64,000 nucleotides of DNA from Limnephilus marmoratus (taxonomy: Eukaryota > Arthropoda > Insecta > Trichoptera > Limnephilidae), in assembly GCA_917880885.1 (NCBI GenBank), contig OU862909.1, positions 36,268,405-36,332,404 on the forward strand. Direction: 5' to 3'. Positions 12,932 to 26,300 of the stretch are shown in pieces. The notes below the pieces were generated by a model. It worked only from the letters and a program-made list of their open reading frames with translations, was not told the DNA's origin and made no database searches. Each line of letters opens with the position of its first letter. The first letter of the stretch is position 1. A program made the position numbers and the translations under genes.

Positions 12932-15900
12932 GTAAATAAAAGGCTGTTGTTCTGTTGCTATTATCTCTATCTCTATCTCTACATATTATAAATTAAAGTC
13001 CCCCGCGTCGTCTGTCTGTCTGCCTGTCTGTCTGTTCGCGATAAACTCGAAAACTACTGAACGGATTTTCATGCGGTTTTCGCCAATAGATAGAGTGTTT
13101 CGTGAGGAAGGTTTAGGTATGTAATTTGTCAAGGATTTGTCTAAATTGGTTGAAACATAACGATAATTGTTAGAAGTGTCGGAAAAAGTCAGAGCGCCTG
13201 GTAGCTTTCATCGAAAACGCTGCCTAATCCTTTTGGGATATAACAAAACAATGTATGGTGGGATATTCCTCTTTTATAGATCTACAAAAAAGTCCACGAA
13301 TGCATACATCTATCTTTTACGGATAGCTTACTATACCCATTCTATCTTCTAAAAAAATGGTCACGTACATTGCGGTAATTGAAAAGTTATTTAGACGGAT
13401 ATAATATTAATCCTTATTAACTTAAACACGCTAGTTACCCCAAGCATTTCATGCACATTATTATAATCTTTCACACCATCTCTACGTATTATAAATTAAA
13501 GTCCTCCGCGGCTTCTGTCTGTCTCTTCGCGATAAACTCAAAGACGGCGGTGGTTATAAAGGTTGGATAATCATCGAGTAGATGACGTTGTGTTTTATTA
13601 GCCACAGCAACGCGTGGCCGGGTCAGCTAGTTTTATGTATTTTTACACATTGTTCAATATTTTGTAATGTTTTAGAAACAGTATTTTATTTTTATTTATG
13701 TAACTATGCGTACTAACATTGCTGGTCAATCCAAGGGAGCCTGCTACGCCTCAATACAAAGGACTTTTTTGAACATTAGCTCCACACAGGAGGCCTCGAG
13801 GAAAATAATTCCCCTCAGGGCCTGTGTCATCTTTGGGGATGCTGTGTGGAAGGTCTTTTTAGGAAAGGAAGGAGGGGAAGTTCTAGGAAGGAAAAGGGTA
13901 TTAGGGGTGAGTAGGAATCTGGGGGTCAGTGTGTCCAGGAGTGACGTATGAATGCGATCTTCCGAGAGAGTACGGCTAGAGAAATAAAAATTATGTACGG
14001 CTAGAGAAGTCAAAATTGTTCACAATTATCCTACGAAAAGACGCGGTGACTTTAGGCTTCCCGAAACTAAACTTTCGTTTACATAAAATAGCGCGTTTTA
14101 TAAAGGGCAAACACTTTATAACAGCCGGCCAAATGCCGTAAAGGAAGCCTCAAGTCTTAGCACTTTTTGTGGGGTATGTGCATTATGGGTTAAAAATATT
14201 TTTTGATTTGTAACACACTTATCAATATTATTTTAGTCACATAGTTATCTGTTTTCTTAAAATGTATTTTTATATGGTTATCTTTTTTTCTTAAATCGTA
14301 TTTGAAAAAATGTGACTGTATCTGTAAATTGTATTTAAATAAATATTCAAAACAAACAAAAAGGACTCCCTCAACCACTCTTTCCCATCCGGCCTGCCAT
14401 GCAGCTGGTGAGCAGACGCATCCGCCGCCAAGACCCGGACAAACCTCACTCCATGAACCCGGGGTGACTGAACTGTGTTCTCGGGGCGACGGTACCCATA
14501 CCCTCCTCCCAAATTGTCTATCCCGTCGAAACCGTGGTTTCAACAATTCCTTCATTTTTCCAAAAAAAAAATTCCCCACTTATTCGAATGAGAATTGGAC
14601 ATTATTCAGTACTTTTTCACTTTTTTTTAAATTCACGTCCTTTACTCCCCAGATTGTATATTCTATGGTGTAGATGTTGTCCCTCTCTAAATAAATATCC
14701 TCTCTTCTATCAAGCGTTATCTAAAATTGCCTCGCCTCCATTCAACATCTCATCTCTTCTCGACTCCAATCTTCCACATAATTCTGAAATTTGCACATTT
14801 AAATAAAATTAATACCTATATAAATTCACCTTTCCTTTGTCTGTAATTTTAAATGATGGCCTAGACCCTTTAAGGATCAAGGCCAGAAATAATTGAAAAA
14901 AGAAGTACACATACTATTTATAAGCAGGTTGCAGTAACTTTATTTTTTCCAAATATGTACAGGGTGGCGCATAATTAATCATCCAATTTTGTTTTTGAAT
15001 AACTTTTTTACTAAATTAAAAAAATTATTTTGAGAAATAGAAATCTTTATTTGGACTTTTACATTTTTTTCTGTTAAGTGGAAAAGATGATATCCATCAA
15101 GTGGCTGTCGCCAGTGTTGATACACATTTGTGCCCGTTTTATCGCAATTTTCCATGACTTTCCGCAAGATTTCCGGTGATAACTGTTCGCATTCCTGTCG
15201 AGTATTCTCATTAAGGGCTGCGATTGTCTGAGGCTTGTTGGCATAAGCCCGCGACTTCAAATAGCCCCAAATAAAGAAGTCTGGAATGGTTAAATCGGGC
15301 GATCTTGCTGGCCATACCAAATCGCCAAAACGAGAAATTACGCGACCAGGAATCGCTTCCTTCACAATATCCATTGTGGCTCGTGCTATGTGTGCGGTTG
15401 CACCGTCTTGTTGAAACCACATGTTCACCAAGCCCCGCTCATCCAATTCCGGAAGTAAGAAGTCGTTTATCATGGCCCTGTAACGTTCGCCAGTAACAGT
15501 GACCGTAATGCCAATGGCGTCCTCAAAAAATACCTCCTCCAGCGTCAACGCCGCACCACGCAGTGGCTTCGAGTGGATGTAATGGCTTTTCGTGTATCAC
15601 ACGCGGATTTTCAGTGCCCCAGAAATGAATATTATGCTTATTGGTGTAACCGTTTAAGTGGAAATGCGCCTCATCGCTCATGGTGACTTTCGACACAAAA
15701 TCACTAAAAGCGTTAAAGCTTAAATCGACACAACTATTCCACGCTCTTGCGGAGTATAGCGCTCCATTGCTTATCTGTTTGTTTTCTGCAGCTGTCTAGT
15801 TCACAAATGTCAAATATGATTGACGTACGACGCCATTTTCAAAAATTATAACATCTTCCGATAGGGTGATTAATTTTGCGCCACCTTGAAGTAAATGGAC

Positions 15901-18900
15901 TAGCTCCCCAGTTAGATTCGAGATTATTTCTCAACGAACTGGGTAATTAAAACGGTTAATGCATATTTTGTAACATATTATTATTGTGTAAGTATATGTA
16001 CTTTTTAATCTATATGTATGAATGAAAGCAACTCATAAACACCTCAGAAAGGTCATTAAAAGCTATGAAAAAATAATTTTAAAGTAGCCGGTAACCCTAA
16101 CCTAACTTAACCTATTTAACCATTTTTTTTTACCCTCACTCTTAATGACCTTTCAGAGATGCTTCTGAGTTGGTTTCATTCAGACTTCTCCGGTCACCAT
16201 TTTAAGCATAGGAAATGTTTGAAACTTTCAAAATACCTTCTTTCCACCCTCGCGAAGGTTTCTGAATTATTACAACCACCATGACAATACATCTAACAGT
16301 TTTTTTAATCATTACAAAAACTCTTACGAAACTGTTAAAAATGTCACAATTTGAGAATTTTGCAAACCATCGATTGTTAAATGAAAATTTAATTTTCGAA
16401 TAAACTCTTTAAATGAATGAATTTAATCGAAGTACTCACCCATTATACTAACCAATATCGAATACCTACTTTGAATCCAATCAAAAATTATATTTATTTT
16501 AAATAGGTACCTATGTTAGGTAGCAAATTTGATTGATTGTTGAAAAGAAAAAAAATTGTAAAAAAAATTGTAATCGGTGGCACGCGAGCTGTTTGAAAAT
16601 CTGAATGTACCGGGACTGAATACATCGAACGCCGGAGAGGGAAGGGGATCGCGGGAGGGGATTCGCGGGAGAGTGGAGAGGGAAGAAGGGAAAGGTGGAA
16701 GGGGAACGCGTGAGGGGAAGGGGACACGGGAGGGAAAGGGGAGGAGGATGGGAAAAGGACGAATGGGAAAAGATACGCAGGGAGAAACAATTTCTTTATT
16801 AGTGACATTGCAACGCACGCCATGAACTCGCTAGTTTACAATAAAAAAGCTAACTTGTTTATGTATATTATAAACAAAGCTCCACAAAATCTTAATAAAT
16901 TATGTTTTAGGATCCCCAACCTGCCGACCACTGGGATGGAGTTAGAGATGCAACAATAGAAGGGAATGTGAGTCCTCAAATTGACCCCATTGTACAAGCA
17001 TTCGCAGGATCAGAGGATTCCCTTGTCCTGAATGTGTTTGTTCCTGATGGCGCTACCGCTGATTCAGACCTGCCAGTGATGTATTTCATACACGGGGGTG
17101 CTTTCAGCGGCGGGTCCGGCTCAAGGACCCAGTACGGACCCACTTATTTCGTTGACAAAAAAGTGATCTTGGTGACCGTCAACTCCAGGCTTGGCCCTCT
17201 TGGATTTCTCTGTTTGCACACTGAAGAGTGTCCTGGAAATGCTGGTCTCAAGGATCAAGTCATGGCCTTGAAATGGGTCAACGAAAATATAAAGTATTTT
17301 GGTGGAAATGCAAAGAACATCACCATCTTCGGGCAAAGTTCTGGAGCGGGAACTGCGCACTTCCTGACAATGTCTCCACTGGCCAAAGGGTTGTTCACCA
17401 AAGCCATTTTTCAATCTGGATCCAGCGCTGCTGAGAGGTTCAGCCAATCGGATCCAGAATCGATCGCATTCAAACTGGGAGAGTTGTTGGGTTTTGAAAC
17501 TGACTCAAATTCCAAAGCTGACCTTTTGAGTTTCTTGACTAATGTTCCAGTCAAAGACTTGATCACTGCAGCGCAGTCACCCGTATTCAATGCTGGGCTG
17601 GAAATCGCATTTGCACCTGTTATAGAAAAAACTTTTTCGCTAAATAAAGCTTTTATTACAGAAAATCCCAGAGAGCTCCTTAAATCTGGAAATTTTAATC
17701 AAGTGCCAACAATAACCGGTTTCAATTCCAACGAAGGAGTCATCAATGAAACGAAGTTGTACGGCATGGATTTGGAGACCGTTACAGTGGCTCAGTTGGT
17801 TCCAGACTTCCAAGCCTTCATTCCGAAAGATTTGAAGAAAAAACTGAACGCCGCTGAGAAGGACGTTGCCGCAAATAAAATAAAGGATTTCTATTTTGGT
17901 GATGGGGAAAAACTTGTGGAAAAATACTTCGCGTTGTGGTCTGACTTTGCGTTTACCCAGGATGCTGATTATGCTGTAAAGATTTTCTCTAATTTTGTAC
18001 CATCGTCATATTATTACCGCTTTTCCTACGAAGGAGCGCTGAACATCATGAAGCTGATTTTGAAGTTTCCATACGTCGGGGCAGCGCATAGTGACGAAAT
18101 CATGTATTTCTTCAAGCCGGAATTGGAAGGAGGGTTGCCAGAACCCACGGTTCTGGATATCAGGAATATTAAACGAGTTACAGAAATGTGGACTAACTTC
18201 GCCAAATTTGGGTGAGTTTACAAAAATACTTTTTGCAGTTTTTTGGAGGAATTTTATAAAAATACGATAAACCACAATCGCATGATTATCATTTTTTTAT
18301 CAAAAACGAATGAGGATATAATGCTTATCTATATTTAAACAATGTTTACCACACATCTAAAATAAATGTGGCAATGTTTTATAACAGCATAAATGCAGGT
18401 AAATTTGTTTCTAGATTTAATCTAATCATCACTTTGATAGTAATTTAAAGTGAGATTATTTAATACTAAACAAGATTGTGAAATTTCACTAAAATGCGTT
18501 TTCAAAAACAAATGCATTTTTTCGTTATTTGGGCATGAGTTCAAATAACACTATTTTTTCACTAAAACAGTACTCTTTTAATAAAGTACTTACCGTGTTT
18601 ATGTACTGTACTAGACGTTTGTACATAAACTAAATATAATAGGGAGCTGGCCACAATGACACGCCAATGGAGTGTGGTACACCAGTGGATTTTGGAACGC
18701 CACTGGTCTTTTAAATGAATTTACTACTTTGATAAAAAATGCTTCTAGGTATAATGGCAAAACTGATTTTATACTGGATTAAAATAAATATTTTTCACTT
18801 TGGAGACTGTGGGAGACTGGGGTTTTTAGGATTTTAGGTTACTGGGATACTGGGAGAGGTAAACTGAATCTAAGACTGATTAAAACACTTGAAGAAAAGA

Positions 18901-20523
18901 GGTTTGAACTTGGAGACTGTTGGTATCTGAGTATCGTTTCTGCTTGGCTGATAGTTTTGAACTAACTTCCTACCGGTTTGACTTCTATTTTTATAGGGCA
19001 AACTCAGGTCGGACTTTTGGGGGACAGAACCTCCTTAATTTTTTTAAGGTACTTGTTTTAGGTAATTTCCCTGGTCGCTACGATTGGAAGTCAGCTGTGT
19101 CAAAATTATGTGTGATAGTTTTTGCCATGATTTTACCAGCTCAGGATATCAAAGCCTCACATCATTTTTATTGTGTTTACAAGAAAAGGTACAAGTATAC
19201 ATATGTGATATAAGGTACAATTTTAAACAGTAAATATTTTTCTTTAAGTGCAACAATCACTGATAGACGTCAGTTTTTGAGTTGTTTTTGTAGCATATAC
19301 TTATTTTTAGGTGATGATGTTTATTTCTTGATCCAAATTATTCCCAATTTCTCGAAATTGAGCTCCAAATTTTTCGGAACATGAATTCGCTGTCGTAAAT
19401 ATTTACGATTCAGATTTTTCCTTTGTTCAGAATTGACCAATAGTGGCTCGGCTGGTCGCATGGTGGGGGTGACGTAAATAGTCAGCCAATTCCTTGGCGT
19501 TGATCATTGCTGTCTGGAGTCCCTTGTGGAAGTATTAGGTGGTTATTCAGATGTGTTTTCCAGTCCAATGAGGCTGCCGCATGTATTCATTATCAATTTC
19601 ATTTATGTTTTCAATTGATTAGTTAGTTTAGACAAATCATTTGGAAGGGGCACCACATGCACATTATTCCGCTAGCCAATAGCAGCACTCGTGATTGTCG
19701 TGCTAGCGGAATGGTACTCTGTGAGAGCGTAAATTCCAATCTTGAATTTCCAGAGTTGTCATATGCTTTCGCGCACTTTCACGCAATGCACACGTATTCC
19801 TATGACACGTTCGATACAATGTACAGTGTACAGCGCCTTAGAATTAGATATCATTTTTATGATTAAGATGATTTCCATATCGACGACCAAGTGTCTTACT
19901 CAGAAATATTGATTTTTTTTATCGCTATCATGTTTACTAGTATATTCATTAAACGTATCTCTTTCTTCTCGGTTTGTTTTTTTTTTCAACCTCACTTTTG
20001 TCTAACATATGTTATTATTATTTCTTTTTGGATATTGAAAATTCGTGGTGGAATTCCATTATATATTCCTCAGACAACATTAAAGTAATCTATAAACCCG
20101 AGATAATTATTTCTACCGCTAATAGCCAAATAACTAAAAATCCAATCGTCAAAGACGACAAGGCAACAAATACGAAAAAAAAACAACATAAATTGAATCA
20201 AATCCCTGTGGACTACTTTCCTCCCTCTCCCCCATAGTTATGTATATATAACTTCGCACCAGTCTGAAGATGGCTTTAATAAGCTGAGACCGGTTACGGA
20301 AAAAATAAATTAAGTGGAAATAAGTTTTATTTAATTTTAATATTTATGATATTATTTTTCTTCCAGAAATCCAACTCCAGGAATCACAGACGATTTCAAA
20401 ACACTTTGGAAACGGGTTACTAAAAATGAAATAAACTGTTACGATATTAGTGAGGAGCTCACCCTGATCCAGAACCCTTTCCAAGAAAGGGCAAAGTTTT
20501 GGGAAGATTTAAACAACATATAA
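12797..20523 (+). CDS. Carboxylesterase gene 1 (3 exons, about 530 aa)
   Basis: Alpha/beta-hydrolase of the insect carboxyl/cholinesterase family, expected to hydrolyse carboxylic esters. Exons are 12797-12931, 16911-18211 and 20367-20523; both introns are GT-AG. The start ATG has AAA before it and G after, and directly precedes the family's usual N-terminal strand (PQVTVQQG). There is no signal peptide, so the protein is probably cytosolic. The oxyanion loop is HGGAF (106-110), the nucleophile elbow is GQSSG with Ser188, the acid is Glu320 in NSNEG and the base is His438 in AAHSDE. Length is normal for the family. Oddities: GQSSG replaces the usual GESAG, EDSL replaces EDCL so the N-terminal disulfide cysteine is gone, and Arg221 sits where genes 2-4 have Trp (Ser+33). 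The frame is open with the triad intact, so it looks functional. The substrate is unknown. Confidence 0.93.
12985..13640. repeat. SINE/RTE-like elements in gene 1 intron 1
   Basis: Two related pieces (12985-13140 and 13484-13632) share 'tattataaattaaagtcc', a 'ctgtctgtct' run and 'ttcgcgataaactc'. The second ends 'gcgtggccgggtcagctagt', typical of short insect elements derived from RTE-like LINEs. Confidence 0.6.
13760..14515 (+). repeat. Interspersed repeat family A, copy 2, interrupted
   Basis: The front part is 13770-13960 and the rear part is 14340-14515, separated by about 380 bp of unrelated DNA. Lies in gene 1 intron 1. 14740-14900 further downstream matches 2440-2600 inverted. Confidence 0.65.
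14960..15888 (-). mobile_element. DD41D mariner, defective
   Basis: Terminal repeats CAGGGTGGCGCATAATTAAT and complement. The minus-strand frame 15548-14979 (189 aa) has WFQQDGATAHIA and SPDLTIPDFFIWGYL, with 41 residues between the aspartates. Upstream pieces of the transposase (MSDEAHFHLNGYTN-) are out of frame, and the DNA-binding domain is mostly deleted. In gene 1 intron 1. Confidence 0.9.
16494..16835 (-). repeat. SINE-like element with GA-rich core, copy 1
   Basis: 'Ggcacgcgagctgtttgaaaa' followed by about 170 bp of GA-rich DNA and ending 'atgaactcgctagt'. Same family as 27425-27785 and, in the opposite orientation, 38229-39640 and 42168-42750. Confidence 0.65.
16911..18211 (+). CDS. 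Gene 1 exon 2 (catalytic core)
   Basis: Starts after TTTTAG with DPQPADHW and ends in a split Gly codon at GG|GTGAGT. Carries the oxyanion loop, Ser188, Glu320 and His438. It is two codons shorter than exon 2 of genes 2-4 (1301 against 1307 nt). Confidence 0.95.
18212..20366. other. Gene 1 intron 2
   Basis: 2155 bp, against about 200 bp in genes 2 and 3. Contains a short hairpin at 19667-19711 (TTCCGCTAGC arms) and a degenerate hammerhead-like motif at 20262-20298. No coding sequence recognised; 19974-20235 is open but resembles nothing I know. Confidence 0.6.
20262..20298 (+). ncRNA. Degenerate hammerhead-ribozyme-like motif
   Basis: CTGAAGA core, then a stem II of GCTT/AAGC, then GAGACCGGTTA. 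The invariant GAAA is GAGA, so it is probably inactive. Likely the tail of a Penelope-like element. Confidence 0.5.
20367..20523 (+). CDS. Gene 1 exon 3 (C-terminus)
   Basis: Follows a TTTTTCTTCCAG acceptor. Encodes NPTPGITDDFKTLWKRV through the LNNI terminus, then TAA. There is no ER-retention tail. A degraded second copy of this exon lies at 37449-37593. Confidence 0.92.
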
Positions 20524-21785
20524 ACTTAATATTTCGATGACATTATAGATTTTAAATTCATAAACGACTTTGGCCATTGTTATCACTAACGCGATAGTAT
20601 CTTTTTACTGCTGTGTACGTACATAGGATTGCAATGTTCGCGAGATGATGTGATTGCAATGTTATATGTATGTATTGTTTTCACGATAAAAATTTTTCCG
20701 TATTAATCTACAGATCAGATTACACTGATACGGAATTATCATTATACGGATCAGATGGTTCAAAGGAATTCGAAAGATGTAATCCTGAATGCACATACAG
20801 AACATACACCTAAATAACACGGTACCCAAATCATAAATATATTCCAAAAACGTAAAGATTGTTCAATGAAATAAGTGAAGCCCACAACATTGACATAAAT
20901 ATTTTCAATTTCCTTTAATTCTATCTAAAACTCGTTACAAAAAGTCAAAGCTGATATTTTTTAAATTACATAATCATTAATTAATATATAATTGAAATTA
21001 ATTATGCATTCAAACAACTTTAAAAGAAATTCAAGTCGTTCCAACCAAAGACGTGGCGCTGAGTATTTTGTACCCCACTGCAAAACTAGATTGGCCCAAA
21101 GACATATTAGTTTTATTGATCCAAAAATTTATTATTTATTCATTATGTACAACCTTTGAAGTTTAAAGGGACCACGTCTTTCACTTCAATCTTATAAAAA
21201 ATATATCGAAACTTGGCTAAAAAAACACTCAAACAGATATTTTTAGTTTTAATAAAGCCAGACAGCTTTTAGAGAAGTTATTGTTTGCTATGTTTTTATC
21301 ATTTAATTGCACTTATAACATTAATTCTTCACAAAACTTTCATAAATGCGTTAATAACTATGTAGTAGACTGTTATTATGCTCTAGTTTTTTATCGTACT
21401 TATACAGTTACTCTTTTTAAATACTTTACTTTATATTTGATACTTAAATCCCCGCTTTAATCATAGAAATCCATAAAAAATCAATATAATACCCACACAC
21501 AAGCAGCGCCTTTGTGGGATTTTTTTCGTTCATACATCTATTATATTATTATTTTTTTTGTATACTTTTCATTGTTTTGTGTATTAATGTATTGTATCAA
21601 AAAAAATTCAATAAAAAATATATGGGTATGTATTAAAAAAAAAATTAAATTAAAAAAAAAATTATAACACTGATCAAATCGATAATAACCCAAGTGAAAT
21701 CTTTGAACTATTTTGTTGTGACTGCTACCTTCAACATTGTAACATTTCCGTTTGTTTGCGATGAAAAATTAACATTGTTGTTGAG
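20524..21785. other. Gene 1 3' flank, duplicated at 37594-38225 and 40205-40850
   Basis: No gene. Alignable to the flank of the exon relic throughout. 21000-21330 is the plus-strand tail of a LINE reverse transcriptase (EYFVPHCKTRLAQRHISF-) that is also present in the other copy, so it was inserted before the duplication. Confidence 0.7.
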
Positions 21786-23300
21786 GGTATTATTACCAGA
21801 GAAAACCAGAAATATGTTATTTTTAAATCAGATTTTGGACGTATTGACTCTTTTCCACAAAAAAATTATAAATGGATTTCGAAAGATTGTTCTTTTAATT
21901 TGAGAAAAAATGCTTACTTTTTAAACGACTTCGAAAAGGAGGAGGTTCTCAATTCGACTGTATTTTTTTTATTTTTTTTATGTTTGTTACCTCAGAACTT
22001 TCGACTGGGTGAACCGATATTGATGATTCTTTTTTATTTGAAAGCTGGTGCTTCTCGTGTGGTCCCATTTTAATTTGGTCCAGTTCTGACAATGGTATCC
22101 ATGAGAAAATCATATACGTCTTAAATTTGCATCAAGTATGTGCGCGACAAATGGACGAATAACTCAATATCACGCCAACCGATTTCGATGATTCTTTTTT
22201 TATTGGAAAGGATGTACTTCAAGGGTAGTTTGATGAGAGTTTGGTTAGGTTCTGATTATGGGATCCATGACAAAGTAACGGAACTCTCCAATTCTGAAGA
22301 ACAAATTTACGATACTCGGCCGAATCTTAATCGAATTAGTTAGTGTACTTCAGATTCACTAAAAATCAAAAAATAAACAAAAATTTTAACAAAACAAAAA
22401 ACGACTTCAAAAAATGCACTAAAAAGTAAAAAAATAATTTCGTATTCTTCTACAACTTTATAATCAACTTACCTTCTCTACTCATCAATATGTAGGTACG
22501 ATTATTATTTTTGGAGTCGGTGTCAACCAAGGTACCCGGGGCCCGGCGTGTTCACTTGACAGCTCCTCTCCGGCCGACACCGACTCCAAAAATAACAATC
22601 GTACCTACATATTGATGAGTAGAAAAGGTAAGTTGATTATAAAGTTGTAGAAGAATACGAAATTATTTTTTTACTTTTTAGTGCATTTTTTGAAGTCGTT
22701 TTTTGTTTTGTTAAAATTTTTGTTTATAGTATAATAAGGTTGTACCATAGGTCTTTGGCAGATTTGTTAAATTTTTAAAAAAGATTTTTTCAAAATATAA
22801 TACATATGGTAAACCACACCCATTTCAAATCATATAATCATGCAGTTAAATAAATCAATGCATTATCTGGGTATCGCATGTTTTAGAATTTTAGTTTAAA
22901 TAAAATCATTAAAAAATATATACGTACATGTGTTTCTTGACGAAAATTGGTCCGTTTGTGTATTTATTTGCGCACTTACAAACTAATATATTTCAGATTT
23001 TTTTTACATTCTTATTTAACTTAGACATTATTAAAAAAAAATGATAAATACCTATAATCAAAAAATAATCACATAAAGTACATTATTTTAATAGTTTCAT
23101 CATCACGCCTTTCAGCATTTTTTGGATGTAGGTATAAATGAAAGCAAATTTGGAATGAAATAAAATCGATATTGAGTTACAATTTTAAAAAACTGGTACG
23201 GAGAATAATTAATCATTCTCATTGTAATCGCCCTGTACGATCGTAAGAACAACTTTCGACGAAATGTGGATTTTCGGCCGCTGGCTGGTTAAACGCTCTT
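21786..23300 (+). repeat. Palindromic interspersed element (family B), copy 3
   Basis: Absent from the duplicate (between 40850 and 40853), giving an approximate empty site. Has the palindromic core near 22480-22620, with a shorter GC spacer than in copies 1 and 2. Confidence 0.68.
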
Positions 23301-26300
23301 AACAACTAAACAATTCCAAAGCTTTGTGATATTGTTAACACATTTATGTGAGATATTTGCAAGCGGATAAACAATAATGTATTTTGTTTTGATGCTTTTA
23401 TGTAAACATTTTTTTTGTTTCTAATTAAAAATAAATCCCCCTAAAAACAACTTTCTTTTATTTTGCTGTGTATTCCTGCTCTCGTAAAAAATTCATTTCA
23501 TTTAGGCTTGGTGAAAAATTCATTTAATAAAAAATATTTCCAAAATAACTCTAATCGTAATCCGATATGTGATTGATAACCCTTTCTCATCCAAATTAAT
23601 TCCTACAGATATAAAAAATAAATAACATATGATTATGTGTTCTTGAAATATTAGGATTTTTTTTTAAGTTTTTTTTTAACTGATAGTTTAGGAAATATTC
23701 AACGTCATTTTAAAACGACAGTGGTTGTTCTGAGAGGTAAATGATGTATTACAATAAAAATGGACCATGTTCTTCAAAGAATATTTTAAAAAAATACATC
23801 AATTAAAGACAATATCACGTCTACTTATCACTTGAAAGTATTATTAATAAATATATATGTTTTTGGATAAAATAGTCAAACAAAATAGTCAAAAAGTATA
23901 ACCTCAAACGACCAGTGTCGTTTTGAAATGACACGATACTTTAGGATGCTAAAAACAAATATTATATCAATGTTTTTGTTGTATTTTCATTATAATATGA
24001 AAGAATGTACGTTTTACTGTAAATAAAACAGAAAAATATACGAGAAAACATAAATACCTTGCCCATTTTAATACTGAAATTCCCTCGGATCATAGCTTTT
24101 CAAAAGGTGAAGTGTGTGCGCAATGCAGCAACGCAATTTCTTCTTTCGTATGGTGGGGGTCAGAGGGGGACATCTAGGTCTGCGAGCCAGTCTAGGGCCT
24201 CAGGCGTTGCCCTGTGGACCTCATAAATCCCGCCGTGGAATGAATGGAACGGGCATTCATTGACCACATGTTCGGTGGTCTGCACCCCACCGCATTCACA
24301 CATCGCTGACTCTTTAAGGCCCCATCTGTGCATCATCTGAGCACAACGGCTATGGGAGCACCTTATCCTATTGATGCAGTCCAGAGTTTGCGAGGCAATA
24401 AGAACCCAGGCTGTCTCTCAGTGGGGTCTTGAACGAGATGGGCGTTTTTGACGTTGGCTGATTGCCACTCAAGCTTCCACCTATCTTCTGGGGTGAGAGG
24501 TGTTCGAAGGAGTCTTTCTCCTTCCGTCCAGAAGGGTTTTCGATACTTTAAGCGGCATGCCGGGTGAGAAACGACATCATCGTGCAGAGGTATTTCGCTT
24601 TTTGCAGCGCCTTCTTGTATTCCCTCAGTGTTGCAATCTCTCGCCTGATATTTGGCGGGGTTATATTTGCAAGTACGGGGAGCCAAAGAAGAGGAGTCGA
24701 TTTTTCGCATTGTAGCATTAAGCTGAACGTCGACCATGGAAGAGTGGGTGCTTCTAGCCCATACTGGAGTACAGTATTCAGCTGCTGAGAAAACCAGGGC
24801 AATGGATGCCGTTCTGAGCGTGTTGGTGTCGCATCCCCAGCTAGTACCAGCCAGCTTATTGACTAAGTTTAGTCTTGTCCTGGTTTTTTTGCCCACTGTT
24901 TCCATGTGTTTCCGGTAATTCAGGCTCCTCTCCAAAGTTACTCCAAGATAGCGGGGATGGGGGTCATGGTAAATATTTTTTCCATCAAACTGAACACCGA
25001 GTTTTGCGTTTACCTGTGAATTGCTGAGATGGAAAGCAGTCACAACTGTTTTCGACCCATTTGGCTTTAGTCACCAATTGGGGAAAAATCCTTCCATAGC
25101 CTTGAGGTCAGAATTAAGGATCTCTTCAGCTGCAGTAAGGGTTTTGGCTTGGACTGTGATGGCGAAGTTATCTGCGTAAGGAAATTTTCTGCCTTCAGTG
25201 TGAGGAAGATCTCGAGTGATGTTGAAGAGCGATGGGGCCAGCACTGAGCCTTGGGCAAGGCCATTATTCAGGGGCATTTTTTTTTGCTTTTTAGCTCGCC
25301 TAGAAAAACCCTAAAAGTACGGCCAGTTAGTAGTTGCTCAATAAGTCGTACTTTGTTGCCATCCTCTATGGTGTCGTAGAGCTTGACAAGGAGGCCTTTG
25401 TGCCACACCGTGTCGTAAGTCGCAGAGAGATCAATGAACGCTGGCGCAGTCTTAAGTCGTTCCTAAAAACCAGATTCGATGTGGTTGTCAGCGCTAGCAC
25501 CTGGTCACAGCAGTTACGGCCTGGTCTGAAGCCAGCTTGCTCTTGTGGAACCATTTTCTTCAGAATTGGGGTAAGTCTGCGGAGCACCACTCCCCTAGTT
25601 TGTACATGGTACTTAAAAGCGAGATGGGCCGATAGCTGTTTGGATCTTCTGGTGGCTTGTTGGGTTTGAGGATCGCAATAACTTTAGTTTTTTTCCAGAT
25701 ATTTGGAATTACTCCAGTTTTAAAAATTTCAGTAAACAGTTTTGCGATCCATAATTTTGTCCGTGACCCAGCATGTTTTAGAAAGTCTGGAAGAACTCCG
25801 TCGCATCCAGCTGCTTTCCCAGCTTTTGTTGAAGTGAGGGCGATGTCTACATCATCAGCTGTAACGACGACCACATCGTTAGGGTTCACCGGCCATTTTA
25901 GCCGCGCCGCTTTCAGAGATTTTGCGGAATAGTTGGTGAGCAACAGCATTTGGGGACACTTTGGGGGTTGTCTTAATTAGCTGATTTGCAGCTCCGAGTA
26001 GCCTGAGTGTTTGCCACGCTTTTCTGCTCGAGTGATCGAAATTCATTTCTTCCATTAGTTCGTTCCACCTGTTCATGCGCCCGTCATCCAAAGACTGAAA
26101 AAGATCAGAAGCAGTGTCTGGGTCGTTGTTCCTCTCGTATTCAGCTAGAAGGCGTTTGCTTTCTGCGCTCCATGTTGAGATATACACTTTACTGTAACCT
26201 CTAGGGATGAATTTCTTCGCAGCTACAAATAAAAAGTTCGAAAATCGGTCGTAGAAATTCGGCTTTGATGGTATGTTATCCACAACCCTGTCAACATATT

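Noticed and set aside
12962..13035. Short tetranucleotide/hexanucleotide runs (ctat, ctgt) as regulatory sites
   Set aside because: Ordinary microsatellite within a SINE/RTE-like element.
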